DNA of 64,000 nucleotides from Bin76 sp963665765 (GTDB taxonomy: Bacteria; Actinomycetota; Acidimicrobiia; Spongiisociales; ZC4RG35). The position numbers and the translations under genes were made by a program. The DNA lies in assembly GCA_963665765.1 (NCBI GenBank), contig OY762464.1, positions 2,356,001 to 2,420,000 of the forward strand. Reading direction: 5' to 3'. Position 1 is the stretch's first letter. Every line of letters begins with the position of its first letter. Below are positions 55,116-63,954 of this stretch, in pieces. Below the pieces are notes generated by a model that saw only the letters and a program-made list of their open reading frames with translations, did not search any database and was not told the DNA's origin.

Positions 55116-55682
55116 ATGGGCAGCACCGAAATGTTCCCGGAACTTCCCGACCGGAAGTTCGAGATAATCTACGCCGATCCGCCCTGGGACTATCGGGGAC
55201 AACTCCAACACGCCGGGGTGGGATCGGGGGACACGGGTGGGGCAATCCGGCATTACCCCACGGTGAAGCTGGCCGATTTGAAGAGACTGGCGGTTCCCAA
55301 CCTCGCCGGGGAGAATTGTCTGCTTTTTTTGTGGGCCACCAACCCCCATTTGGACCAGGCGTTGGACTTGGGGAAATCGTGGGGCTTCAAGTGGGCGACG
55401 GTGGCGTTTGTCTGGGACAAGGAACGAGTGAACCCGGGCTTTTACACCTTGAGCCAGTGCGAGTTGTGCCTGGTTTTCAAAAAGGGCAGGATCCCTCAGC
55501 CTCGTGGAGCGAGAAACGTGCGCCAGATGGTCCGGAGCAGGCGGGGTGCACATTCGGAGAAGCCCGATGAGGTCCGGAAAAGAATCGAGGAGATGTTTCC
55601 CCGGCAGGCCAAGATCGAGCTCTTTGCCCGCCGAAGGGCCGAGGGATGGAGCAGTTGGGGACTGGAGATGGCGGGAGCGTAG
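55116..55682 (+). CDS. MT-A70-family adenine methyltransferase
   Basis: A 188-residue protein with the catalytic DPPW (D21-W24, YADPPWDYRG), a Ser/Ala-poor SAM-site region LFLWATNPHLDQAL and a C-terminal IELFARRRAEGWSSWGLE, typical of bacterial MT-A70 DNA or RNA N6-adenine methylases. No restriction gene is next to it, so it is an orphan. The 140 bases before it contain TTGACA at 55016-55021 as a possible -35. Confidence 0.92.
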   Translation: MGSTEMFPELPDRKFEIIYADPPWDYRGQLQHAGVGSGDTGGAIRHYPTVKLADLKRLAVPNLAGENCLLFLWATNPHLDQALDLGKSWGFKWATVAFVWDKERVNPGFYTLSQCELCLVFKKGRIPQPRGARNVRQMVRSRRGAHSEKPDEVRKRIEEMFPRQAKIELFARRRAEGWSSWGLEMAGA

Positions 55683-55813
55683 CCCGAACACAAAGGGTGC
55701 GGGATGTCCCGCTCATTCGCTAAAAACCACGGCAGGCCGGTCGCCCGAGGCAGGCCGGTGTTAATCTCCCATGAAAAGGCAATGGTGGCTTACTGTCGAT
55801 AGGAGACGAGAAC

Positions 55814-56686
55814 ATGAATGATGCTTTGCATACTGCCGGCAAGCCTCCCAAATTCACCAAAAGGGGCAGGCTGGAACGCAAGTACTACGAACGGGAGCTA
55901 CGGCGACTGCAAGAGGAGTTGGCGATGCTTCAGCGATGGATCACCTCGCAGGGCCTCAAAGTCTTGGTGGTCTGCGAAGGGCGGGACGCGGCCGGAAAGG
56001 GGGGCGTCATCAAACGCATCGTCGAACGCCTCAACCCGCGGGTCTGCCGAGTGGTGGCCCTGGGAGTGCCGACCGAACGCGAGCAGTCCCAGTGGTACTT
56101 CCAACGGTATGTGGCGCATCTGCCCGCGGCCGGGGAAATGGTGCTGTTGGACCGAAGCTGGTATAACCGGGCCGGTGTGGAAAGGGTGATGGGATTCTGC
56201 ACCGAACAGGAATATCAGGAGTTTCTGATTTCTTGTCCCCAGTTCGAGCGGATGTTGCTCCGGTCGGGCATTCAGATCATCAAGTATTGGTTCTCGGTCA
56301 GCGATGAGGAGCAGGAACGCCGCTTCCAGGCGCGGCTCACCGACCCCCGGCGACGGTGGAAGCTGAGCCCTATGGATCTGGAGTCGCGGTCCCATTGGGT
56401 GGACTACTCGCGGGCCAAGGATGACATGTTCGTTCACACCGACATCATCGGCTGCCGGTGGCATGTGGTGAACGCCGACGACAAGCGCCGTGCCCGGCTC
56501 AACTGCATCAACCACCTGTTGCGAAGCGTTCCCTATCACCGGGTGGAAGTGCCGGATCTGAACCTTCCGCCCCGCCAGAGCGGAGAAGACTACGTCCGAC
56601 CTCCCATCACCGACCAGAACTTCGTTCCCGATCTCTACGTACCACATCCGGGCCAGATAACGAAGAAGCCCTCCCCGGCCAAATGA
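55814..56686 (+). CDS. ppk2: polyphosphate kinase 2
   Basis: A 290-residue PPK2 of the single-domain class. The Walker A motif is CEGRDAAGKGGVIKRI, the Walker B-like segment is LLDRSWYNRAGVERVMGFC, and the lid module RFQARLTDPRRRWKLSPMDL follows. It moves phosphate between polyphosphate and nucleoside mono- or diphosphates. The size and lack of a second domain fit class I or III enzymes; which nucleotide it prefers is not readable. Confidence 0.95.
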   Translation: MNDALHTAGKPPKFTKRGRLERKYYERELRRLQEELAMLQRWITSQGLKVLVVCEGRDAAGKGGVIKRIVERLNPRVCRVVALGVPTEREQSQWYFQRYVAHLPAAGEMVLLDRSWYNRAGVERVMGFCTEQEYQEFLISCPQFERMLLRSGIQIIKYWFSVSDEEQERRFQARLTDPRRRWKLSPMDLESRSHWVDYSRAKDDMFVHTDIIGCRWHVVNADDKRRARLNCINHLLRSVPYHRVEVPDLNLPPRQSGEDYVRPPITDQNFVPDLYVPHPGQITKKPSPAK

Positions 56687-56743
56687 TCGGAACCAAGGGC
56701 GGCAGAAACCGGTTTAGGAGTTCGGTTCGCAGGTGATGGTTAG

Positions 56744-58201
56744 GTGACGGCTCTCGACCGGTCAGAGGGGCGACCGGGCGGGCGCGACGGCTACTGGCCA
56801 TCTGCTTGGCCGGCAGAGTGCGGCGGCAACCGACGGCAGAAGTCCGCCACCGGACGTTTGGAGGCCGGCGCCCGCTCTGCTTCGGTGATCATCCGGCGCA
56901 ATGGCCGCTGGAACGTCATGTTCGTGGAGCGGGAGCCGGGCCAGTGGTATCTCGGCGGGACGATGCCGGCCTTCTACGGCCCGGCGCCCTACGGTTGGGT
57001 GGAGCGGCTGGATTTGAGCGAGGGCGGATCCAGTCTGGAGACGCTTGATCCGGTGGCGGAATCGCCCCGGTTGGCCTGCGGGGATCATGTCTGGTGCGGG
57101 TCGATCCTGGCCCATGCCAATGGGTCGATTTACAGCGTCAATGGTTCCTATCTGCACAAGCTTCACCCCGACGACCTGTCGGTGTTGGCCGAGCGGCAAC
57201 TGCCCGTTGATCGCTCGCACAACGGGATGCTGGCTTTGCGGGACGGAACCATCGTGACCAAGGATCTGCGGCTTCGGGGACAAGGGGGCACCACTCTGAC
57301 CAGGCTTGAGCCCGACTCGCTCGAGTTGGTGGGAGAGCCGCTGGTGCTGCCCGAGGGATCGATGGGTCGCATCGCCGCTGACCTGGTTGATATCGACGGA
57401 GTTCCCGCCGAATTGATATACGTTCCCGGCGTCGAACACGTCTGGCGCCTGATCGTCACTCCCTCCGATGGGCCCCGTTACAACGGGTGGGAGGCGGGGT
57501 GCGGCCTGGAAATCGATCACGGTTGGCGGCCTCGCTATCGATTCGGTCATGATCATTACGGTCTGGCCTGGGACTGCTGTATCTCTGGCGGCCATTGCTG
57601 GATCATGGATTGCGGAGACATAGAGTCGGTGCGTGCTATTCACACCGCCCAACCCAACGGCCGTTTCGAGACCCCGCCCGGCAGCAGGCTGTCGTGGCGT
57701 CTCTCGGCGCCTTGGTCGGGTGCCCAGCGCCTGTGGCGCATGAGCCTCACCGATGATCGGGACACCGAGGAAATCGAACCGTTCGGCGTGCCGGGGGGAG
57801 GGATTATCGCTCCTCCGGTTCACATACCGCAGGTGAAACCGGGAATGGACATGGCGATCGCCTGGGATTCTGTCAACGGAGGCCTGGCGGGAATTGAGTT
57901 CGATGCTCGGCCTCAGGGTGGCCAAGAGATGACCGTGGCATGGCATCTGGATGTCCGGCCGTCCATGCAGCCGGTGGTTTATCCCGAGTCCGGCGAGTTG
58001 GTGATCAACGACTTCCGGGTGGGACCCGACGGCGGTCCCCCCACCGACGACCTGGTGGTGGTGGATATCGAAAGCGGCGAACTGATTGATCGGGTGGCGA
58101 CCGGTTCACGGGTGGCCAACGGGATGTTTCTGAGCGCGGCCGGCGTCGGTCGGGTTCTGTACGCCAGCACTACGACGGTGGCGATGGTCACATGGGAGTA
58201 G
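56744..58201 (+). CDS. hypothetical propeller-like protein
   Basis: A 485-residue protein that I do not recognise as a family. It is built of repeated beta-rich units (GSILAHANGSIYSVNGSYL, NGMLALRDGTIVTKDLRL, ELVINDFRVGPDGGPP, ANGMFLSAAGVGRVLYAST) as in SMP-30/PQQ-type propellers. A Cys/His-rich region (WDCCISGGHCWIMDCGD) near residue 280 could bind metal. No signal peptide or membrane segment is visible; GTG at 56744 is assumed as start. It is followed 42 bases later by an FAD oxidoreductase, so the two may act on the same compound. Confidence 0.75.
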   Translation: MTALDRSEGRPGGRDGYWPSAWPAECGGNRRQKSATGRLEAGARSASVIIRRNGRWNVMFVEREPGQWYLGGTMPAFYGPAPYGWVERLDLSEGGSSLETLDPVAESPRLACGDHVWCGSILAHANGSIYSVNGSYLHKLHPDDLSVLAERQLPVDRSHNGMLALRDGTIVTKDLRLRGQGGTTLTRLEPDSLELVGEPLVLPEGSMGRIAADLVDIDGVPAELIYVPGVEHVWRLIVTPSDGPRYNGWEAGCGLEIDHGWRPRYRFGHDHYGLAWDCCISGGHCWIMDCGDIESVRAIHTAQPNGRFETPPGSRLSWRLSAPWSGAQRLWRMSLTDDRDTEEIEPFGVPGGGIIAPPVHIPQVKPGMDMAIAWDSVNGGLAGIEFDARPQGGQEMTVAWHLDVRPSMQPVVYPESGELVINDFRVGPDGGPPTDDLVVVDIESGELIDRVATGSRVANGMFLSAAGVGRVLYASTTTVAMVTWE

Positions 58202-58243
58202 CTCTTCACAAGGGGAGGAGTTGTCATCGCCAATCCTGACCAT

Positions 58244-59398
58244 GTGTTGATAGTCGGCGCCGGGATCTTCGGTCTAACGGGTGCCCTGGAATTGGCGGAA
58301 CGGGGTTATCGGGTGACCGTGGTCGATCGCAGCGCCGTGCCCCATCCTTCGGCGGCCTCCAACGACATCAGTCGCATGGTGAGAATGGACTACGGGGGCG
58401 ACCGGTTGTATTGTCGTCTCGCGGCCCAAGCGATCGAAGGATGGCATGGGTGGAACTCGCGTTGGGGGCGGGATCTGTATCACCAAGACGGACTTCTCCT
58501 GCTCAGCAGCCGAATGTTGGAGGAGGGTGGTTACGAAGGGGATTCATACCGGACACTTTCCGAAGAAGGCTGGCCGTTGGAGAGGTTGTCGTCGCCGCAG
58601 ATCGCCGCGCGGTTTCCGGGATGGAACTCCGACTACTACGTGGAGGGCTACTTCAATCCCCGGGCCGGTTGGACAGAAGCAGGGGCCGTCATTTCCCGAT
58701 TGGCTTCAGACTCCCAGTCCAAGGGAGTCAGCATCCGGATCGGGGTGGTGCGGTCACCGATCCTCCAGGGTGGACGCGTGATGGGAGTGGTCACCAGCGA
58801 GGGCGAGAAAATCGAGGCCGATCACGTGGTGGCGGCGGCCGGAGTGTGGACGCCAACCCTTTTCCCCGAATTGGATGGTTTCCTGCGGCTGTCGGGTCAG
58901 CCGATCCTCTATTTCAAACCGCACGATCCACATCCCTTCCGAGCCTCGGCGTTTCCACCCTGGGGGGCAGATCTGGCCACCTCCGGCTGGTATGGATTCC
59001 CCGCCAACCGCGACGGGATAGTCAAGATCGGCCTTCATGGGCCAGGTTATGCGGTATCGCCCGATGCCCCTCGGGTGCTACCCGACCAACGAGACGAAGC
59101 CCGATGTCGAGAGTTTCTATCGCACTCCCTGCCCGAACTGGCGGACGCGCCCCTCGCCGCATCCAAAATGTGCGTCTACACCGACACCTGGGACGGCAAC
59201 TTCCTGATCAGCCGCCACCCGGAAATAGACAATTTGACGGTAGCCACCGGCGGCAGCGGCCACGGTTTCAAATTCGGCCCGGCTCTGGGAGAGCTGATCG
59301 CTGACACCGTGGAAGGAACTCCCAGCCCCTATCTGAAGCGTTTTGAATGGAGACCCGTTGGCGATGTATCCACTGAGGACGCTCGATATACCGGATAG
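58244..59398 (+). CDS. FAD-dependent oxidoreductase, sarcosine oxidase/DAO type
   Basis: A 384-residue amine oxidase-like protein of the DAO superfamily: the dinucleotide fold LIVGAGIFGLTGALELAE and the second nucleotide segment TVVDRSAVPHPSAASNDISR match monomeric sarcosine/N-methyltryptophan oxidases, and GGSGHGFKFGPALGE near the C-terminus is the second FAD-binding stretch (covalent Cys in relatives is M/C variable). It should oxidise a secondary amine or amino acid. The GTG at 58244 has its GGGGAGGAG site about 24 bases away; a non-standard ATC at 58226 sits at the right distance, so the true start is open. Confidence 0.9.
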   Translation: MLIVGAGIFGLTGALELAERGYRVTVVDRSAVPHPSAASNDISRMVRMDYGGDRLYCRLAAQAIEGWHGWNSRWGRDLYHQDGLLLLSSRMLEEGGYEGDSYRTLSEEGWPLERLSSPQIAARFPGWNSDYYVEGYFNPRAGWTEAGAVISRLASDSQSKGVSIRIGVVRSPILQGGRVMGVVTSEGEKIEADHVVAAAGVWTPTLFPELDGFLRLSGQPILYFKPHDPHPFRASAFPPWGADLATSGWYGFPANRDGIVKIGLHGPGYAVSPDAPRVLPDQRDEARCREFLSHSLPELADAPLAASKMCVYTDTWDGNFLISRHPEIDNLTVATGGSGHGFKFGPALGELIADTVEGTPSPYLKRFEWRPVGDVSTEDARYTG

Positions 59399-59399
59399 G

Positions 59400-60539
59400 T
59401 CAAGCCGGGGTTGGGTCGTCCTTGGTATGGATTTGCAGGTCATCCGGATCATGGCCGAATGTCCGGAGGAATAGACGTGCCCGCCTGATTTTGCCCAGTG
59501 CATCCAAATTGACATCCACCCAGTAATCTCCGACTCTGTCCTTGGTTTGAGCTGGGCTCAGGTCGTCAATTCTCTTGCTGATGTACCACCACTTCCTGCC
59601 TTTGAAGGCCTTGCTGTCACTCACTTGCTCAGCGAATTCGTCGGGATGCCGGGTTTGCATCTCTTCCACTACCGATGTGAGCAATGTCACATAGTTCTTG
59701 CATGCAAGGGGCTGACCAAACAAGGTTGCTCCTTTGAACCGCTTTAGCGTTTCGGCGGCCTTTCTTCCAGGAGTTACCTCGGAGTCTGTATTTGATTTCC
59801 TCTCAGAGACATCTGAGCCTGAGGGTTCCGGTTTTGGATCGGGATGTAGAGATGGATGTATTTCTCTGCTTAGATTTCGGCTGATCGCCTCTTCAACTAA
59901 CGGCTCGAGAAAGGCAAGGTTCTTTTGGTTAAGAGGTTTGATTCCGGCTTTCTTGCCCACCAATTTCAAGAATTCCTGGGAAGGTGACTGCAATTCTTCA
60001 GCGACGATGCTGTTGATCTGGGCTTGATGTTTTTGCGCTGTAGCCTGCTCATGAACACTGTCCTTGCTGACCATGTTCCGAGAAAAGCAGTCCAGTTGGC
60101 ACAGATCTTTATCGGTGACATAACGGATGTCAATCTTGCGATAAGGCTCGAGATCCATGACGTTGCTGGTGTCAAGGTCAGTGAACAGCCAATAATCAAT
60201 GCCGTTAGTCAGAAGGGCAGCAACGGCCTTTGTAAAGGTGAAGTACTCTCGCAACTGTTGGATGGCGGCAGATGACAGCGTAGTACTGGCAGATTTGGCT
60301 TCAACTGCGATTTTGGCACTGTTTTGCCCAGTCAGCATGTAGTCAACCTTTTTCTTGCCGGTATCTGTAACGGCTTCCCGCATTACGTGTCCCGGATTAT
60401 TCGGGTCATATCCGAGGCAACGTATCAAAGGGTCAATCAGGCTCCCCTTTGTTCGTTCCTCTATTTGGGCGATGTCTGGATGTTCCTCCAAAATTTTGAC
60501 GACCCACTTGGAATGCTCTGCAATCTTCTCCCTAAACAT
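59400..60539 (-). CDS. PD-(D/E)xK-type nuclease-domain protein (type I R subunit N-terminus-like)
   Basis: A 379-residue protein starting at the ATG at 60539. The N-terminal 150 residues match the HsdR-N-type domain: EERTKGSLIDPLIRCLGYDP, then KVDYML (D66) and IAVEAK (E80, K82), a standard D...ExK nuclease site. There is no helicase domain. The C-terminal 100 residues (LTSVVEEMQTRHPDEFAEQV, KRIDDLSP) are of unknown function. Proteins of this form are found near defence and mobile elements. It could be an autonomous nuclease or a regulator that lost its helicase. Confidence 0.8.
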   Translation of the reverse strand: MFREKIAEHSKWVVKILEEHPDIAQIEERTKGSLIDPLIRCLGYDPNNPGHVMREAVTDTGKKKVDYMLTGQNSAKIAVEAKSASTTLSSAAIQQLREYFTFTKAVAALLTNGIDYWLFTDLDTSNVMDLEPYRKIDIRYVTDKDLCQLDCFSRNMVSKDSVHEQATAQKHQAQINSIVAEELQSPSQEFLKLVGKKAGIKPLNQKNLAFLEPLVEEAISRNLSREIHPSLHPDPKPEPSGSDVSERKSNTDSEVTPGRKAAETLKRFKGATLFGQPLACKNYVTLLTSVVEEMQTRHPDEFAEQVSDSKAFKGRKWWYISKRIDDLSPAQTKDRVGDYWVDVNLDALGKIRRARLFLRTFGHDPDDLQIHTKDDPTPA

Positions 60540-60642
60540 GAGGCCATTGTATACCAACCGCCTCCTCCAGAGTGTGAAAAGCCGTTCGGTCATCCTGCTT
60601 GACCCCCGGATACCCGATACAGAGGTGCCGTGACCAGCCCTG

Positions 60643-61923
60643 TTAAGGTCCGAGTGCGGCGATCGGAGTCACCTGAACTCCATCGTGCCGACGGTAGGCG
60701 GCGCCGGTCGATGTCACGATCATGAGGGTGGCCAAATCGTCCGTCCGGGCCTTAGTCACCTTGTTGCGCAGACGAAGCAGGGACTTGGCTGCTTTGTCGA
60801 GGATCTCGGGCGCCGGATTGAGCTTGATTTCTACGGCGATCCAGACTCCGTCCTCCCTTTCAACGATGGCGTCGATTTCTAGTCCGGTTTCGTCTCGGTA
60901 GTGAAATACCTCACTGTGGTTGGGCTGACTGTAAATGCGAAGTTCCCGGACAACCAGTGACTCGAACAACAGCCCGAATGTGTTGGGGTCTGCCAACAAC
61001 CTCGAGGGTGATGCGCGTAGCATGGCTGCTGCCAGGGACGGATCCACAAAATGCCGTTTGGGAGCCTTGCGCAGGGTTGCCCGCGACCTGAGACCCACCG
61101 ACCATGCCGGTTGATCCTCCACCACGAATATTCGCTCCAGGGCCTCAAGATAGGCGTGAATTGTATGGCGGTGCAGGGGTCGGTCGCCACCTGCCTCCCA
61201 TGCCAGTTTGGTCACCTTAGCCTCAGTGGCCACATTCCGGGCCAAAGATTGTAGAAGTCTCCTCACGGTCGCAGGATTGTGCATCACGCCGCTAACCAAA
61301 GGGATGTCCAGGCGAACGATTTCCCTCAAATAATCGCCTACCCCGCGGCGAGCCTGATCCTCTACCATATGGAGACCTCCCGGCCATCCGCCGACGCAAA
61401 TTAGCGATGCGATGTCCCGCAATCCGAAGTTCCCCATAGGGAGGGCCGAGGTGGTTTCTCCCACAAATAGGCGGCGCAGGGAGACAGATCGGGTGGAATA
61501 ACCCATCTCGGCAAGGGACATGGGTCTCATCAACACCCGGCTGATCCGGCCTACTCCCGTGTGCCGGGTGTGGTCATCCTGGGGAGATGCGGAGCCCGTT
61601 AGAAGGAACTGGCCGGGTTGGGATCGGTCGTCGCATTCTCTGCGCACCATGTTCCACAGACGGGGAGCGTTTTGCCATTCGTCCAAGAGTCGAGGGGTGG
61701 CGCCCACCAACACTGAGGCCGGGTCAGCCTCTGCTAACAAAAGCACGGCCGGGTCATCCAGGCGGGCCTCGCTGCGAGCAAAGCTTCGCCCTGTCCAAGT
61801 TTTACCACATGTTCTGCTGCCTTCGATCAATACGGCCCCTCGCCGTCCCAGAGCACCTCGGACTTCTCTTTCGACGATGCGTCGACGGTATCCAGGCATA
61901 GTCAGAGTATCGGGAATTTGCAT
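60643..61923 (-). CDS. AAA-type ATPase with DUF4143 domain
   Basis: A protein of about 426 residues. YRRRIVEREVRGAL is followed by Walker A IEGSRTCGKTWTG, Walker B-like RLLDEWQNAPRLW and sensor LTGSASP; the C-terminal half is the DUF4143 domain (restriction-fold region LEIDAIVEREDGVWIAVEIK). These ATPases are often acquired and their role is unclear. I chose the ATG at 61923; GTG at 61959 or ATG at 61899 are possible. Direct repeats at 61976-62040 lie in its promoter region. Confidence 0.88.
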   Translation of the reverse strand: MQIPDTLTMPGYRRRIVEREVRGALGRRGAVLIEGSRTCGKTWTGRSFARSEARLDDPAVLLLAEADPASVLVGATPRLLDEWQNAPRLWNMVRRECDDRSQPGQFLLTGSASPQDDHTRHTGVGRISRVLMRPMSLAEMGYSTRSVSLRRLFVGETTSALPMGNFGLRDIASLICVGGWPGGLHMVEDQARRGVGDYLREIVRLDIPLVSGVMHNPATVRRLLQSLARNVATEAKVTKLAWEAGGDRPLHRHTIHAYLEALERIFVVEDQPAWSVGLRSRATLRKAPKRHFVDPSLAAAMLRASPSRLLADPNTFGLLFESLVVRELRIYSQPNHSEVFHYRDETGLEIDAIVEREDGVWIAVEIKLNPAPEILDKAAKSLLRLRNKVTKARTDDLATLMIVTSTGAAYRRHDGVQVTPIAALGP

Positions 61924-61975
61924 CACCCCCGGAGCAGGGTCTTCTAGCTGTGATCGCACGTTATGAGAGATCAGC

Positions 61976-62040
61976 CATTGTACATTTTAGGAATCAATCA
62001 TTGTACATTTTAGGAATGGATTATTATATATTTTGGGAAT
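61976..62040. repeat. three 23-bp-spaced direct repeats before the DUF4143 gene
   Basis: CATTGTACATTTTAGGAAT occurs at 61976-61994 and exactly again at 61999-62017; a weaker copy (TATTATATATTTTGGGAAT) is at 62022-62040. The 23-bp spacing is about two helical turns. AT-rich, in a G+C-rich genome. Likely operator or recognition site. Confidence 0.75.
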
Positions 62041-62087
62041 GCAACGGCCGGGGTGCCTTCCGGGAGCCCCGGGAGTGGCCCGTGATT

Positions 62088-62888
62088 CTATCCCACCAGG
62101 GTGCGGGCCAGTTGGCGGGACATGGCCACCAACTGTCCGTTGGAGTCCCAGATGTTGCAGTCTTCTTCGAAGGTGCCGTTCAGGAGGTGCCGGGCACTCA
62201 GATCCACCGTCAGCCATCCCGGGCAGGGTCGGGCGCGGAAATGGATGGTGAGTTCCAAGGTAGGCGCCCATCCATAGTGGCCCAGTTGGAAAATGGCGGG
62301 AGGAAAACCATCCGCGATCACCGGCATGGACAGGAGATCCGGTGGGCGTCCGTCGGCGAATCGCATCCGACCCCTGGCCACGGCCTGGCCGGTGGGCCGA
62401 CCGAAAACGCCCAGCGCCATTTCCCGAGGCATGAGATAGTCGAACTGTCTAATAAAAGTTGAATCTATCGGCATGTCGAGACTGCCCTGCATCTCTGATT
62501 TATCCGGGAGTTCAGGAGGTGGCAGCAGTGGCCCGCTGGGACCGGCAAAGGCGGACAAGTCACCCCAAGTAATGAGGGAGGTCACTCCGACCCGTCCGTT
62601 TTGGATGAGATCCACCGCCGTGACCCACAGACTCCGGCCCTGCTTGATGATTCGGCTGCGGATCGTGGCCTCACCCGGTGTGGTTCTCCCCAGAAAGTGA
62701 CTGGTCATGGACAAAGGATCGGGAAGGCCCACCTGCCGGCCCGAAGCATTCAAGCAAAGTGCCATCAACAAACCGCCGTTGGGCACCCCGTCGATGTTCC
62801 ACTCACCGCTGATCTGAACCATCCACCGGCCGTCGGGCTGTGGGTTCATCGCGTCTTTGGTATCGCGGTCAAAGAGGTGGTTGCTCAT
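62088..62888 (-). CDS. acyl-CoA thioesterase-like protein (double hot-dog)
   Basis: A 266-residue protein of the TesB-like/thioesterase-superfamily type: GVPNGGLLMALCLNASGR in the N-terminal hot-dog, TSHFLGRTTPGEATIRSRI, and the second hot-dog with LELTIHFRARPCPGWL and DCNIWDSNGQLVAMSRQLA. It should hydrolyse an acyl-CoA in the cytoplasm, substrate unknown. It starts 15 bases after the PgpA stop and is probably co-transcribed with it. Confidence 0.88.
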   Translation of the reverse strand: MSNHLFDRDTKDAMNPQPDGRWMVQISGEWNIDGVPNGGLLMALCLNASGRQVGLPDPLSMTSHFLGRTTPGEATIRSRIIKQGRSLWVTAVDLIQNGRVGVTSLITWGDLSAFAGPSGPLLPPPELPDKSEMQGSLDMPIDSTFIRQFDYLMPREMALGVFGRPTGQAVARGRMRFADGRPPDLLSMPVIADGFPPAIFQLGHYGWAPTLELTIHFRARPCPGWLTVDLSARHLLNGTFEEDCNIWDSNGQLVAMSRQLARTLVG

Positions 62889-62903
62889 GTCGCTAAGACG
62901 AGG

Positions 62904-63350
62904 TCAGCCTAGCCAAAGCTGAACGATCCAGCCAACCGCCAGCCCATACCCACCGGCCACCAGGTCGTCGCCGGTGATTCCCCACCCGCCAGGAAGGCGT
63001 TCCGCCCATCTCACGCCGGGGAATCCCTTCTTGAATATGTCCGCTATCCGGAACACCACCCATCCGGCCACCACCCCGGCCGGACCTAGTCCTACCACCG
63101 CCAGCGATGCTCCGGCGGCTTCATCGATCACCACCCATCCGGGGTCATCTGAGAATGGACGAGAACTCCATACGGAGACCACGGCCAAGAGAACTGCCAG
63201 CCCCAGTTGCGCAAACCAACCGGCGGTGCCCGCTGCCCAAGCCAGACCCAGCCCCACCGCCGCCCCCAGGGTGCCCGATCCGGAGTGCGCGCCCCGCACC
63301 CGATAAAGAAGATAACCCACGCCGAACAATGAGGCGATCCGTTCATGCAT
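62904..63350 (-). CDS. pgpA: phosphatidylglycerophosphatase A
   Basis: A 148-residue membrane protein with about four hydrophobic segments and the PgpA features DDPGWVVIDEAAG and RLPGGWGITGDDLVAG, which carry the acidic residues of the active site. It dephosphorylates phosphatidylglycerol phosphate in lipid synthesis. It is shorter than the enterobacterial enzyme (about 170 residues) at the N-terminus. Confidence 0.93.
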   Translation of the reverse strand: MHERIASLFGVGYLLYRVRGAHSGSGTLGAAVGLGLAWAAGTAGWFAQLGLAVLLAVVSVWSSRPFSDDPGWVVIDEAAGASLAVVGLGPAGVVAGWVVFRIADIFKKGFPGVRWAERLPGGWGITGDDLVAGGYGLAVGWIVQLWLG

Positions 63351-63513
63351 CCACGTGAAGCGTACCGGGGGCTGGAATAGGAGGATCGGGACGAGTGCGC
63401 CACCGCCAACCGGGAGTTGGATCAGGGCTGCATGGACGCACTTTCAGCGATTTGGGCACCCGGACCGGGGGCACCTGGAAGTAGGCTTTCAGCATGAAGA
63501 AGTGGAGGTAGAC

Positions 63514-63747
63514 ATGGATGGGTCAATTTGGAAGGAATGCGATGCCGTTGAGCGTCATCCCGATCGCCTCAGTGGGGACTGGGTATTTTCGGGTACCCGG
63601 GTTCCTATCTCTGCCCTTTTCGACAACATCAATGACGGGGCCACTTTGGAGGAGTTTTTGGACTGGTACAAGGGAGTCAAGAAATCGCACGCGGTTAGGG
63701 TCATTGATCTGCAGATGAGGCGATTTCAAGCTCTAACCGGTTCGTGA
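63514..63747 (+). CDS. DUF433-family antitoxin
   Basis: A 77-residue DUF433 protein: HPDRLSGDWVFSGTRVPISA and LFDNINDGATLEEFLDWYKG are its hallmark. GGAGGTAGAC precedes the ATG. These proteins pair with DUF5615 PIN-like toxins, and the remnant of one follows with a GTGA overlap. Confidence 0.88.
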   Translation: MDGSIWKECDAVERHPDRLSGDWVFSGTRVPISALFDNINDGATLEEFLDWYKGVKKSHAVRVIDLQMRRFQALTGS

Positions 63748-63954
63748 GAATCCTTTTGGATCACTGCACACCGGCCCCTCTCGGTGTGGAATTATATAGA
63801 ACATGAAGTCGATACAGCGTGGGCGAGGGGGTGGGACACCCTCAGCAACGGCGCCCTTCTTGTCCAGGTGGGTTTGAGGGGTTGCGTTGTTGGTGAGACT
63901 CCCGAGCAGCCGGCAAAGTGGAATCTGTGGACCGAAGCAGAGGCAACCGAATAG
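63744..63954 (+). pseudogene. DUF5615 PIN-like toxin, frameshifted
   Basis: From the GTG at 63744 (overlapping the antitoxin stop) the protein reads RILLDHCTPAPLGVELYR; after one extra base near 63798 (in ATTATATAGAA) it continues EHEVDTAWARGWDTLSNGAL and LVQV. RILLDHC and AWARGW-TLSNG-LL are the DUF5615 signature. The rest (to TAG at 63952-63954) no longer resembles the family, as the LTTD metal-site segment is lost. So the toxin is broken while its antitoxin is intact. Confidence 0.75.

Noticed and set aside
56762..57946. A 394-codon minus-strand open frame
   Set aside because: Shadow of the propeller-like gene; composition is random and a ribosome site is lacking.
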